From Streptomyces sp. NBC_00376 (GTDB lineage Bacteria > Actinomycetota > Actinomycetes > Streptomycetales > Streptomycetaceae), in NCBI RefSeq assembly GCF_036077095.1, contig NZ_CP107960.1, positions 3,286,001 through 3,350,000 on the forward strand: DNA of 64,000 bases, written 5' to 3'. Each line of letters begins with the position of its first letter. The stretch's first letter is position 1. Of the stretch, positions 33,370 to 41,865 are shown one piece after another. A model generated the notes under the pieces. It was given only the letters and a program-made list of their open reading frames with translations, was not told the DNA's origin and ran no database searches. Position numbers and translations under genes: made by a program.

Positions 33370-34239
33370 TCAGACGGTGGCCGGCTCCACCGGGATCCAG
33401 AGCTCCGCCTCGCCCCGGGCACCGTCCTCCGAGAGCCGGACGCGCAGGATCTCGGGCCCCGGCCTGCTCCGGTACGGATTGGACGGGAACCACTGGGTGA
33501 ACACGTCCCGCCACAGGTACTGGAGCGCCTGGGGGAAGGGCCCGGTGTTCTCGAAGACGGCCCAGGCGCCCGCCGGGACCACCAGTACATCCAGACCCTC
33601 GGGAAGTTCCTGGCTGTTCGTCACCACTGCGTGGTAGTAGTCGAGTTCGGTCCCTTCGGCACGACTCTGGTCGAGGTTGTCGCTGACCTGGACGATGCCC
33701 TCCGGCTGCTGGTCGGACAGGGCCGCGATGCGCGCCACGGTCTCCTTGTCGATGCCCCGGACGAACTCGGCGATGGCCGGGTTGACCCCCTCGTGCACCA
33801 GGGGGACCCGCGCCTTCCTGCCCGCCACCCGGAACTCGTCCTTCGCCACGATCCGGTACTCCATGCTGCTGCTCCCTTCGACCACGAGACGGAAGGACAT
33901 CCGGGGCTGGGACCGCAGAACCGCACCGGTCCGCCGGGCCTCGCCCGGACCGACACCGTGCATGGCACGGAACGCCCGCGCGAACGCCTCGCCCGAGGAG
34001 TAGCCGTGGCGCACGGCGACCTCCAGCAACGTCCGCTCCCCGCCGAGCACTTCGGCGCCCGCGAGCGTCAGCCGCCTGCGTCGCACGTACTCCGACAGCG
34101 GCATCCCGGCCAGCGCGGAGAACATCCGCCGGAAGTGGTACTCCGACGTCATGGCGATCCGGGCCAGCTCGGCCGCCTCGATCTCCTGACCGAGACGGCA
34201 CTCGATGTACTCCATGGCCTGGTTCAGCTTCTCCAGCAC
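33370..34239 (-). CDS. AraC family regulator with GyrI-like effector domain
   Basis: A 289-residue regulator of the SoxS/Rob type. Two N-terminal AraC HTH motifs (about 5-105): ELARIAMTSEYHFRRMFSA and LLEVAVRHGYSSGEAFARAF. The C-terminal half (about 125-287) is a GyrI/SOUL-fold ligand-binding domain (MEYRIVAKDEFRVAGRK, TELDYYHAVVT, LDVLVVPAGAWAVFENTGPF, WIPVEP). Such proteins bind hydrophobic drugs and activate resistance or detoxification genes; the target here is unknown. Start ATG 34239, following GGGGTGC with no clean RBS. Confidence 0.88.
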   Translation of the reverse strand: MLEKLNQAMEYIECRLGQEIEAAELARIAMTSEYHFRRMFSALAGMPLSEYVRRRRLTLAGAEVLGGERTLLEVAVRHGYSSGEAFARAFRAMHGVGPGEARRTGAVLRSQPRMSFRLVVEGSSSMEYRIVAKDEFRVAGRKARVPLVHEGVNPAIAEFVRGIDKETVARIAALSDQQPEGIVQVSDNLDQSRAEGTELDYYHAVVTNSQELPEGLDVLVVPAGAWAVFENTGPFPQALQYLWRDVFTQWFPSNPYRSRPGPEILRVRLSEDGARGEAELWIPVEPATV

Positions 34240-34349
34240 CCCGGACTCCTTCCCTTACGGACACTCACGTTAGGAACCGCGCACCACCGCGGGCCCGACA
34301 TCCTGTGCCCGTTACGGTCGGGTGGCCGCCCACAGGGCCGGCGCCCCCG

Positions 34350-34697
34350 TCAGACCGGCGGCCGCCCGGCGTCCGTGAGGATGTGCTCCCTGCCCCAGGC
34401 GCCGAGCGGTCGCAGCGCCTCGTTGAGCCCGGCGCCCAGCGGGGTCAGCGAGTACTCGACGCGCGGCGGCACCTCGTCGTGCGCCTCGCGGTGCACGATG
34501 CCGTCCTCCTCCAGCTCCCGCAGATGCGACGCGAGCACCTTCTCCGTGATCCCGGGCACCATTCTGCGCAGTTCGCCGAACCGGCACGTGCGCTCGCCGA
34601 GCGCCCAGAGGATCAGCACCTTCCACTTGCCGCCGATCACGTCCATCGCGGCGTCGATCCCGCACACGTACGACCCCGGCCTCCGAACCGTGCCCAC
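34350..34697 (-). CDS. HxlR family winged-helix regulator
   Basis: A small regulator of about 115 residues. It has an N-terminal Cys (SYVCGIDAAMDVIGGKWKVL) typical of redox- or aldehyde-sensing HxlR proteins, the winged helix (ALGERTCRFGELRRMVPGI, KVLASHLRELEEDGIVHR) and a C-terminal helix (LGAGLNEALRPLGAWG). GTG 34697 is chosen for a [10 protein letters not shown]. It is divergent from the dehydrogenase gene at 34794 and probably controls it through the AAGT-GCGT-ACTT element between the two. Confidence 0.88.
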   Translation of the reverse strand: MGTVRRPGSYVCGIDAAMDVIGGKWKVLILWALGERTCRFGELRRMVPGITEKVLASHLRELEEDGIVHREAHDEVPPRVEYSLTPLGAGLNEALRPLGAWGREHILTDAGRPPV

Positions 34698-34747
34698 GCT
34701 CCACCCCTCCCACCTGCTCACTCACCCGGCGGTAACCACCCACAACG

Positions 34748-34759
34748 AAGTGCGTACTT
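34748..34759. promoter_or_regulatory. Candidate HxlR operator
   Basis: AAGT-GCGT-ACTT, a short perfect dyad in the 96-bp gap between the divergent HxlR gene and the dehydrogenase gene. HxlR regulators usually bind such GTACTT-type sites in this position. Confidence 0.5.
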
Positions 34760-34793
34760 GATCACCCCCGGCTCCCCGGCCAGCCTAATTGCC

Positions 34794-35675
34794 ATGAATT
34801 CCGACGCATTTGAGAAGACTCCGCTCACCCTCCTCGGCCTCGGTGCCATGGGCACCGCACTCGCCCGCACCTGGCTCGACGCCGGCCACCCGCTCACCGT
34901 CTGGAACCGCAGCCCCGGCCGGGCCGAGTCGCTCGCCGCCCTCGGCGCGCGCGTCGTCGGAAGCGTCGCGGAGGCGGTCGCGGCGAGCGGCCTCGTCGTC
35001 CTCTGCCTGCTCGACGACGCCTCGGTCGACGAGACCCTGGACGGTATCGACCTGACCGGCAAGGACCTGGTCAACCTCACCACCTCCACCCCGGCCCTGG
35101 CCCGCTCCCGCGCCGCGTGGGCGCACGAGCGGGGCGCCCGTTTCGTGGACGGCGGGATCATGGCGGTCCCGCCGATGATCGGCGTCCCCGACTCCGGCGG
35201 CTACATCTTCTACAGCGGCTCACGTGCCCTCTTCGACGCCCACCGCGACACGCTGGCCGTACCCACCGGGACCTCCTACGTCGGTGCGGACGCCGGCTCC
35301 GCCGCACTGCACGACGTGGCGCTGCTGAGCGCCATGAACGGGATGTTCGGCGGGGTCGCGCACGCGTTCGCCCTGGTCCGCAAGGAGGACATCGAGCCGA
35401 CGGAGTTCGCCCGGCTGCTCGCCGACTGGCTGGTCGCCATGGTGCCCTCGGTGCACCTGATGGCCTCCCAGCTGGCCGACGGCGACTACACGCGGGGAGT
35501 GGTGTCCAACCTCGCCATGCAGGTCGCGGGCAGCCCGACGCTGCTGCGCACCGCCGAGGAGCAGGGCGTCAGCACGGAGTTGCTGACTCCGTACCTGTCC
35601 CTGATGGAGCGCCGCCTGGCCCAGGGCCACGGTCACGAGGGCACGACGGGCGTGGTCGACCTGCTCGCCCGCTGA
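34794..35675 (+). CDS. NAD(P)-dependent oxidoreductase (beta-hydroxyacid dehydrogenase/imine reductase family)
   Basis: A 293-residue enzyme. The N-terminal Rossmann fold has LTLLGLGAMGTALARTWLDAGH and VTVWNRSPGR-like WNRS, indicating NADPH preference; the substrate-binding DGGIMAVPPMIG follows, then the C-terminal helical domain (AALHDVALLSAMNGMFGG) that forms the dimer. In 3-hydroxyisobutyrate dehydrogenases the catalytic Lys sits in a KL...N motif, but here the equivalent is HDVALLS with Asp, which is the pattern of imine reductases. So an imine reductase-like activity is plausible. ATG 34794; divergent from HxlR. Confidence 0.85.
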   Translation: MNSDAFEKTPLTLLGLGAMGTALARTWLDAGHPLTVWNRSPGRAESLAALGARVVGSVAEAVAASGLVVLCLLDDASVDETLDGIDLTGKDLVNLTTSTPALARSRAAWAHERGARFVDGGIMAVPPMIGVPDSGGYIFYSGSRALFDAHRDTLAVPTGTSYVGADAGSAALHDVALLSAMNGMFGGVAHAFALVRKEDIEPTEFARLLADWLVAMVPSVHLMASQLADGDYTRGVVSNLAMQVAGSPTLLRTAEEQGVSTELLTPYLSLMERRLAQGHGHEGTTGVVDLLAR

Positions 35676-35683
35676 CAGCGCGG

Positions 35684-36013
35684 CTACGCGGCCTCCGTCG
35701 CGGCCGCCTCCCTCGAAAGCTGCACCGCCTGGCGCAGGCTCAGACCCGGCTCGGCCTTGCGGAGCGCCTTGACCGCCGCGACCGCGTCGAGCGGGCCCTG
35801 GTGTCCGCCCGCCCTGATCCGGCGCCCCGCCCAGCGGCCCCGCAGCTCCGCGTCCGGTACGCCGGCCGCGTCGGCGACCACGGCGAGGGCTCGCTCCAGG
35901 CCGGGGCGTTCTTCCGCGCCGGCGGTCTCCAGCGCCTGCCGGAGCACCTCAGCGATGGCTTCCGCGTCGCGCACCACGACCACGGCCAGATCCTGCTTCC
36001 CGTTTCCGATCAT
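35684..36013 (-). CDS. Small hypothetical protein
   Basis: About 109 residues with no recognised domain. It opens MIGNGKQDLAVVVVRDAEA and contains helices (AIAEVLRQALETAGAEER, LDAVAAVKALRKAEPGLS, LRQAVQLSREAAATEAA) with few cysteines. The pattern suggests a soluble helical protein. It is convergent with the dehydrogenase gene and divergent from nat. GTG/ATG starts further upstream (for example near 36061) are possible. Codon usage is normal for the window. Probably a genus-restricted conserved gene. Confidence 0.6.
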   Translation of the reverse strand: MIGNGKQDLAVVVVRDAEAIAEVLRQALETAGAEERPGLERALAVVADAAGVPDAELRGRWAGRRIRAGGHQGPLDAVAAVKALRKAEPGLSLRQAVQLSREAAATEAA

Positions 36014-36131
36014 GTGGTCATGGTTTCCGAAGAGAGTGGCCCTCTCACCCGAGTTGAGCCACATCTGAGGTACGGAGGAGGCGCCCGGTCCCCGGCGACC
36101 GGAGTCCCGGGGACCGAGGTCCCTGGGACCA

Positions 36132-36161
36132 GGTCGCCTCCGTCCCGGGCCGGAGGCGACC
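36132..36161. repeat. Strong hairpin upstream of nat
   Basis: GGTCGCCTCCG (36132-36142) pairs perfectly with CGGAGGCGACC (36151-36161) around an 8-nt loop. The preceding 36085-36131 is rich in GGGACC/GGTCCC inversions. It lies about 30 bp before the nat ATG, between divergent genes, so it is not an ordinary terminator; it could affect mRNA initiation. Confidence 0.55.
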
Positions 36162-36190
36162 GTCCGCCCCCACTGCGTACCGTCGGGGTC

Positions 36191-37024
36191 ATGACTTCCG
36201 ACCGCGACCGCCTGCCCGACCTCGACGCCTACCTCGCCCGCATCGGCTGGACCGGGGAGCGTCGGCCCACCGCCGGCGTGCTGCGCTCCGTGCACCGGGC
36301 CCATGCGCTGGGCATCCCCTTCGAGAACCTGGACCCGGTCCTCGGCAGCGCGCCCTCGCTGGCCCTCGCCGACCTGGAGGCCAAGCTCGTACGCGGTGGG
36401 CGCGGCGGGTACTGCTATGAGCACAACACGCTGCTCGCCGCCGCGCTGACCGCGCTCGGCTTCAGGATCACCCTGCTGTGCGCCCGGGTCGTGGTGGGGG
36501 CCGGGCCCGGGGAGATCCGGCCGCGCACGCACATGCTGATGCTGGCCGAGGTGCCGGGCGAGGCGACGCCGTACCTGGCGGATGTCGGCTTCGGCTCCCC
36601 CGGCGCGCTGCTGGAGCCGATCCCGCTGGTCGCCGGAGCCGAGCTGCACGACGCCCCGCGCCGCCACCGGCTCGTGAACACCCCGCACGACGGGCCGCTG
36701 GCGCGGTGGGAGCTCCAGGCGTACAGCGCCGACGGGGCGTGGGAGTCCCAGTACGCCTTCACGCTGGAACCCTTCGAGGCGCCGGACTACGAGGTGATCA
36801 ACTGGCACATCGCGACCAACCCGCGCTCCCCGTTCTCGCACCGCGTGTACGCCCAGCGCACCACCCCGGACACCCACCTCTCACTGACCGGCCGCACCCT
36901 CACGGTCACCGCGCCGGGCGGCACCCGCGAGGAACGCGAACTCGCGGACGGCGACGAGGTGCTGCGCGTACTGGCGGCCGACTTCGGCGTCCACCTGCCC
37001 CCGGGCACCCGGCTGCCGGAGTAG
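36191..37024 (+). CDS. nat: Arylamine N-acetyltransferase
   Basis: A 277-residue NAT-family enzyme transferring acetyl from acetyl-CoA to arylamines or hydrazines. The catalytic triad is visible: Cys75 in GGRGGYCYEHN, His114 in RTHMLML, Asp131 in YLADVGFG. The N-terminal helical part (PDLDAYLARIGWTGERR) and IPFENLD match the family. ATG 36191 has a purine-rich sequence upstream. Stands alone; related enzymes in actinomycetes also close ansamycin macrocycles, but no polyketide genes are near, so a detoxification role is more likely. Confidence 0.92.
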   Translation: MTSDRDRLPDLDAYLARIGWTGERRPTAGVLRSVHRAHALGIPFENLDPVLGSAPSLALADLEAKLVRGGRGGYCYEHNTLLAAALTALGFRITLLCARVVVGAGPGEIRPRTHMLMLAEVPGEATPYLADVGFGSPGALLEPIPLVAGAELHDAPRRHRLVNTPHDGPLARWELQAYSADGAWESQYAFTLEPFEAPDYEVINWHIATNPRSPFSHRVYAQRTTPDTHLSLTGRTLTVTAPGGTREERELADGDEVLRVLAADFGVHLPPGTRLPE

Positions 37025-37259
37025 GAGGGAGAGGGGAGGGGAAGGCGAACGTCGTGGCGCATCTCACCCGTCCGCGTCCGTCACGCCCGGATTCCACCGC
37101 ATTCGAAGCCCCGCCCCCGGCTCCGCCCGGCGTTCCCACGGTCACGGACGGTGGGCGCATGGCTATGGAAGACGGAGCGGTGCGGGGGAAATACCCGGGT
37201 GGGGCAACCGGGAAGGAAAGGCCGGGCAGGGCGCGGGGCGCGGTCGTAAGCTCCCAGAC

Positions 37260-38471
37260 ATGCAGGTCATCCAGTCCACGAAGCTCGCCAACGTCTGTTA
37301 CGAAATCCGGGGCCCCGTGCTGGAGGAGGCGATGCGGCTGGAAGCAGCCGGTCACCGCATCCTCAAGCTGAACACCGGCAACCCTGCCGCGTTCGGGTTC
37401 GAGTGCCCGCCCGAGATCCTCGAAGACATACTGCGCAACCTCTCCGGGGCGCACGGCTACGGCGACGCGAAGGGGCTGCTGTCCGCGCGGCGGGCGGTGA
37501 TGCAGCACTACCAGACCAAGGGGATCGACCTCGACGTCGAGGACATCTATCTGGGCAACGGTGTCTCCGAGCTGATCCAGATGTCGATGCAGGCGCTGCT
37601 CGACGACGGCGACGAGGTCCTCGTACCGGCTCCGGACTATCCGCTGTGGACCGCTTCGGTCTCGCTGGCCGGCGGCACGGCCGTGCACTACCGGTGCGAC
37701 GAGCAGTCCGACTGGATGCCGGACCTCGCCGACATCGAGCGGCGGATCACCGACCGGACCAAGGCCCTCGTGATCATCAACCCGAACAATCCGACGGGTG
37801 CGGTGTACGACGACGAGATGCTGCGCGGGCTGACGGAGATCGCCCGGCGCCACAACCTGGTCGTCTGCTCCGACGAGATCTACGACCGGATCCTGTACGA
37901 CGGGGCGACCCACACCCCGACCGCGACGATCGCGCCCGATCTGATGGTGCTCACCTTCAACGGGCTCTCCAAGAACTACCGGGTGGCCGGATACAGGTCC
38001 GGATGGCTGGCGGTCTGCGGTCCGAAGGCGCACGCCTCCTCGTACATCGAGGGGCTGACGATCCTCGCCAACATGCGGCTGTGCGCCAACATGCCCTCGC
38101 AGCACGCCGTGGCCACCGCGCTGGGCGGCCGGCAGTCGATCGACGACCTGGTGCTGCCGGGCGGGCGGATCCTGGAGCAGCGCGATGCGGCGTACGACCT
38201 GCTGACGCAGATCCCGGGCGTGACCTGCGTGAAGCCCAAGGGGGCGCTGTATCTCTTCCCGCGCCTCGATCCCAAGGTCTACAAGATCAAGGACGACCGG
38301 CAGATGGTGCTCGATCTGCTGCGGGCCGAGAAGATCATGGTCGTGCACGGCACCGGGTTCAACTGGCCCGAACCCGATCACTTCCGGGTGGTGACGCTGC
38401 CCTCGACCGAGGACCTGACGGACGCGGTGACCCGGATCGCGCACTTCCTGGACGGCTACGGCCAGCCGTAG
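37260..38471 (+). CDS. Pyridoxal-phosphate aminotransferase (AlaA/aspartate type)
   Basis: A 403-residue class I/II aminotransferase. PLP Lys is in FNGLSKNYRVAGYRSGW; NPNNPTGAV, the SDEIYDRILYDG block and HFRVVTLPS with the alpha-carboxylate Arg are present. The overall pattern, especially the N-terminal YEIRGPVLEEAMRLEAAGH, fits glutamate-pyruvate aminotransferase AlaA. ATG 37260 is preceded by TAAGCTCCCAGAC with no RBS, so the mRNA may be leaderless. Confidence 0.9.
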   Translation: MQVIQSTKLANVCYEIRGPVLEEAMRLEAAGHRILKLNTGNPAAFGFECPPEILEDILRNLSGAHGYGDAKGLLSARRAVMQHYQTKGIDLDVEDIYLGNGVSELIQMSMQALLDDGDEVLVPAPDYPLWTASVSLAGGTAVHYRCDEQSDWMPDLADIERRITDRTKALVIINPNNPTGAVYDDEMLRGLTEIARRHNLVVCSDEIYDRILYDGATHTPTATIAPDLMVLTFNGLSKNYRVAGYRSGWLAVCGPKAHASSYIEGLTILANMRLCANMPSQHAVATALGGRQSIDDLVLPGGRILEQRDAAYDLLTQIPGVTCVKPKGALYLFPRLDPKVYKIKDDRQMVLDLLRAEKIMVVHGTGFNWPEPDHFRVVTLPSTEDLTDAVTRIAHFLDGYGQP

Positions 38472-38531
38472 CGGCCGGCCCCGGGTGCTCCGCCGAGGAT
38501 TCCGCGGGAGCCAGGAATCGACCGCAGACAA

Positions 38532-38556
38532 CTTTAGACTTAATCCAAGGTAGGAT
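38532..38556 (+). promoter_or_regulatory. Candidate Fur-family box and -10
   Basis: CTTTAGA-CTTAA-TCCAAGG (38532-38550) is an imperfect palindrome with a TTAGACTTAATCCAAG core, like FurA/CatR sites known from actinomycete catalase-peroxidase promoters. It is followed directly by TAGGAT (38551-38556), a good -10. The assignment to a Fur-family regulator is inference from motif likeness. Confidence 0.4.
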
Positions 38557-38585
38557 GGTCCCACTGCAACACCAGGAGGCCATCC

Positions 38586-38990
38586 ATGTACGAACCGATC
38601 CGCACCAAATCGGTCCACACACCGGCCGACCACGCCGACGACTTCCCGCACCGCTCCCGCGAGGAAGAGCTGGACATCCAGCTCGCCGGGCACCTGGCCG
38701 CGCTCCTCGCGGTCACCGACGAGCTGGGCATCGGCGAGGCGGGCGACCGCATCGCCGTGCAGGTCGCCAGGCTGCGCGGCGCGCCGCCCGCCCGGCACGC
38801 CGGCCGCACCGACGCACCCGCACCGGCACTGCACCGCCGCGCCCACGCCCTCGCGGGCCGGGCACTGGTGGTGGCCGCGTCCCGCGCCGACACGGCCGTC
38901 GCGATCCTCGCGGCCGAGCGGATGGACGCCCACACCGCGGCGCTCGCCGCCGCCTCCGCCGCCTCGACGCGACTGGTCGGCGCCCACTGA
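38586..38990 (+). CDS. SCO4983-like small conserved protein
   Basis: A 134-residue Ala-rich helical protein, starting MYEPIRTKSVHTPADHADDF and continuing EELDIQLAGHLAALLAVTDE; the C-terminal half is ALAGRALVVAASRADTAVAI. I recall this layout from a Streptomyces family of unknown function named after SCO4983. It has an RBS (AGGAGG) upstream and a distinctive AT-rich promoter (38532-38556). The convergent glycosyltransferase gene is separated by a hairpin terminator. Function unknown; expression may depend on iron or oxidative stress if the upstream box is a Fur-type site. Confidence 0.75.
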   Translation: MYEPIRTKSVHTPADHADDFPHRSREEELDIQLAGHLAALLAVTDELGIGEAGDRIAVQVARLRGAPPARHAGRTDAPAPALHRRAHALAGRALVVAASRADTAVAILAAERMDAHTAALAAASAASTRLVGAH

Positions 38991-38995
38991 CGGCC

Positions 38996-39028
38996 CCGGC
39001 CCACGTGCCGTCGAGGCGCGTGGGCCGG
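38996..39028. terminator. Hairpin terminator between convergent genes
   Basis: CCGGCCCACG (38996-39005) pairs with CGTGGGCCGG (39019-39028) across a 13-nt loop, between the SCO4983-like gene and the glycosyltransferase gene. Confidence 0.7.
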
Positions 39029-39104
39029 GTGCCACCCAATTGCCGCACACGACCGCCCGCGCGACCCCGGGTCCGGCCCCGTTCAGGCCCTGCTCCGGCC
39101 CCGG

Positions 39105-40220
39105 TCAGGCGTTCACGAGTTCCCTCGAACCCAGCTTCTGCCGGGCGAATTCGAGGTTGCCGACCACGCGGTCGTGGTGCTCGGGAGGCACCTTGCCGCT
39201 CTTGAGGAGGCGTTGGCTGCAGCGCTCCGACTCCTCATAGTTTCCGGTCCAGTAAGCGGCTACGGCGAGTTCGTCGAGCGAGCACCAGTCGTACCACTCG
39301 AACTCGACGAACAGAATGTCTTCCGGGTACGGGATCTGTGCTGCTTGCTGCGCGAACATGTGCGCAAGTGGCCAGCGCCGGCCGTTCGTGCGGCAGTAGC
39401 GCGCGAGTTCACCGAGCGCTTCGGCGCGAGAAGGACGGCTTTCATGCGCGCGGAGGTAGCGGTCGATCACCTCGGCCGGCCGCTTGCCGAGCTCTGCCGC
39501 AAGCCGTGCGGCGTAGAGGTGGGAACAGAAGACTTCCTCCGCGAAACCGCCCATCCCTGCGCGGCGGTCGTAGGCGGCCAGTGACTTCTTCGGCTCTCCG
39601 GCATCCCGCCAGCTCTGGGCGAGGTAGAAGACGTAGCGGGAGTTGTCGGGTTCCTTGATCAGACCCTGTTGAAGGACCTTGGCGTCGCGCAGGTACTTCT
39701 TCCGCACTCCTTCTCCTCTCAGGCGTGCGCCGCCGCCCACCGAGAGGATGTTGGCGCCGTTGAATGTCCCGAGGGTGTACGGCGTTCCGCAGTCGATGTA
39801 CTCGTGCAGGACGCCGACATAGCGCCAGGGCAACCGGGTCGAGACCAGAGCGGGGCGCCAGTGGGTGATGGGTCCGTCGTGCAGTGCGACTCGGTAGGCG
39901 TCGTGGGTCAGCTCCGGCATACGGAAGCCGGGCTCCACCTCCATCTCGTCGTCGGCGTCGATGAACAGCAGATAGTCCGCTTCGGCGCGCGCCAGGTCGA
40001 TCGCCTCGCTGCGGCTCCCGTCGTATCCCTTCCAAGGACTTTCGTGCAGGGCGCCGGGCAGATCACTGAAGACGTCACGGATGACGTCCTGGGTGCCGTC
40101 GGTCGATCCCGTGTCCAGGATGACCCACGTGTCGATCAAAGGGCGCACGGATTCGAGGCAGCGTCTGATGACCGGGGCCTCGTTCTTGACGATCATGTTC
40201 AGGCAGACCGTTGATTTCAC
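39105..40220 (-). CDS. Glycosyltransferase family 2 protein with helical repeat tail
   Basis: A 371-residue cytosolic glycosyltransferase. It opens STVCLNMIVKNEAPVIRRCL; the GT-A fold has WVILDTGSTDGTQDVI and the DXD-type FIDADDEM, with metal-binding aspartates. The region after about residue 190 is helical with TPR-like periodicity (SRYVFYLAQSWRDAGEPKKS, RAEALGELARYCRTNG), as in GT2 enzymes that act on proteins or peptides such as SunS. No TM or signal is seen. It forms a minus-strand set with the DUF2079 and cyclophilin genes, opposite the collagen-like gene, and might glycosylate its threonines; this is inference. Confidence 0.85.
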   Translation of the reverse strand: MKSTVCLNMIVKNEAPVIRRCLESVRPLIDTWVILDTGSTDGTQDVIRDVFSDLPGALHESPWKGYDGSRSEAIDLARAEADYLLFIDADDEMEVEPGFRMPELTHDAYRVALHDGPITHWRPALVSTRLPWRYVGVLHEYIDCGTPYTLGTFNGANILSVGGGARLRGEGVRKKYLRDAKVLQQGLIKEPDNSRYVFYLAQSWRDAGEPKKSLAAYDRRAGMGGFAEEVFCSHLYAARLAAELGKRPAEVIDRYLRAHESRPSRAEALGELARYCRTNGRRWPLAHMFAQQAAQIPYPEDILFVEFEWYDWCSLDELAVAAYWTGNYEESERCSQRLLKSGKVPPEHHDRVVGNLEFARQKLGSRELVNA

Positions 40221-40264
40221 GGGTCACCTCCGACTCGGTGAGGTAGAAGACCGACGATGCGACG

Positions 40265-41737
40265 TCAGCTCGGACGCTTGAGCAGTACGAAGCCCTGTTC
40301 ATTACTCACGGTGAGATACCCCTGTGCCCGCGCAGCGCCCAGGGCCTGCTGTTCCTGAAGGATGTTCAGCGGCCACCGCTGACTGAACGGCACCTTGGTG
40401 TCCACCATGATCCACTGAGGATTGGGACGGCTGTCGGGCCAGCCGTAGAGGCTGGCACTCGTACGGTTCGTGAGCTGGGGCACGAGCTCATTGGATGCCT
40501 GCACCGTGGCGCCGTCAGGGATCCGGTCCATCAGACGGTGGGCGACAGCGATGCGGGGATCGTCCCGCCAGCTGGCCGGCTGGACCAGCTGCCAGAACGG
40601 ATACTGCGGAAGGACCAGGAGCGTGATCGCAGCGGAGCCGGCGAGGTATCGGCGCAGGCTGTTCCTGCTCGGGTTCCGTCGGATCAAGGCGTCGATGAAG
40701 GCCGCGAAGACGATCGGCATCAGAGTGAGCGAATAGTGGTAGACGGTGCCCCAGTGGGTGCTGAGCTCTGAGGCAGCCCGCCACATCAGGGTCGGCACCG
40801 CGATCCACATCAACGGGGACCGCAGGGCCAGGAACAGGGTCGGGGCCAGCACGAGCAGGAGCGTCGAGATCTTGGCCTCGGGGGTGATGAGACCGATCGT
40901 GCTCCTGTACAGCAGATGCGTCAGCCCGCCCTCACTGCCTTCCGAGCCGTTCAGGAAGCCCCAGTAGTCGTAGGACCCGCTCGGACTGAAGGCCGGCAGA
41001 ATGACCATCGTCGCCAGCAGTGCCGCGGCCAGGCCGACTGCGGCGGTCGTGATCCCGAGCTTGCGGTCGCCACGCCAGGCGACGACGAGGCCGATCACGA
41101 CCACGGTGAGCCCGAGGTCCTCCTTCACCAGCAGCAGGGGCAGAGCCCAGCAGACCGCGGCACGCATCCGGCCCGTCGCGAGAGCGGTGAGTGAGCACGC
41201 GAGAAGGGGGACGGCGAAGGCCCATTCATGGAAGTCGGAGCCGACCCCGCTCGCGAGACCCCAGGAGAGGCCGTAGCAGACCCCGATGACCGCGGCGGCG
41301 GGGGAGCCCAGCGCTCGGCGCGCCCAGAGAGTCAGGGGCAGAACGCTCGCGGCGATCAGCGCCGCCTGCACCACGAGCAGGGCCATCGCCGAAGGCCACA
41401 GCCAGTAGACAGGTACCACCAGGATCAGAATGGGAGAGAAGTGGTCTCCCAGGATGGGAAAGTCCGGTCCCTTGATCTCGGAGACGGGCAGGTGCCCATG
41501 CGCGTAGGAGCGGACGACCTGTTCGAAGATTCCCAGGTCGAAACTGTGGGAGAGCATGCGCTGATGGATACGCAGGGACAACGTCGCGTACGTGAAGAAC
41601 AGTGCTCCCGCCAGGGCCCAGATCCACCACGGGCTGTCGGAGCGGCTCCCCCTGGACGGCTCGACCACCGGCCCTTCGTCCACAGTTGATTTTTGTTGCA
41701 CCGGGAGCGTGGCACTGTCGGTGGGTGGGGCTTGCAT
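40265..41737 (-). CDS. DUF2079 multi-pass membrane protein
   Basis: A 490-residue integral membrane protein with about 11-12 TM segments. Family landmarks are the first extracytoplasmic loop after TM1 (RIHQRMLSHSFDLGIFEQ), GDHFSPILILVVPVYWLWP and HWGTVYHYSLTLMPIVFAAF. The C-terminal part (about 400-485) is a soluble domain. DUF2079 proteins resemble polyprenyl-phosphate-dependent glycosyltransferases (GT-C fold) in topology and in the Asp in the first loop; a role in transferring sugars at the outside of the membrane is likely but not proven. ATG 41737 gives a short acidic cytosolic N-terminus. The GT2 gene follows by 44 bp. Confidence 0.85.
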   Translation of the reverse strand: MQAPPTDSATLPVQQKSTVDEGPVVEPSRGSRSDSPWWIWALAGALFFTYATLSLRIHQRMLSHSFDLGIFEQVVRSYAHGHLPVSEIKGPDFPILGDHFSPILILVVPVYWLWPSAMALLVVQAALIAASVLPLTLWARRALGSPAAAVIGVCYGLSWGLASGVGSDFHEWAFAVPLLACSLTALATGRMRAAVCWALPLLLVKEDLGLTVVVIGLVVAWRGDRKLGITTAAVGLAAALLATMVILPAFSPSGSYDYWGFLNGSEGSEGGLTHLLYRSTIGLITPEAKISTLLLVLAPTLFLALRSPLMWIAVPTLMWRAASELSTHWGTVYHYSLTLMPIVFAAFIDALIRRNPSRNSLRRYLAGSAAITLLVLPQYPFWQLVQPASWRDDPRIAVAHRLMDRIPDGATVQASNELVPQLTNRTSASLYGWPDSRPNPQWIMVDTKVPFSQRWPLNILQEQQALGAARAQGYLTVSNEQGFVLLKRPS

Positions 41738-41865
41738 GACTTATTCCTTCCGGAAAACTGACCCTGAGGACCTCAAGATGCCAGCAGCCTTCAAGGCCTG
41801 GCCCTGAGCCGCCATGTGCGCGCGCTGAATACTCCGAATAGCGGCACACCTGGGGCGTGGTGGAG

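Noticed and set aside
36906..39050. 714-codon minus-strand frame opposite the aminotransferase
   Set aside because: Shadow frame; the plus-strand aminotransferase with intact motifs is the real gene.
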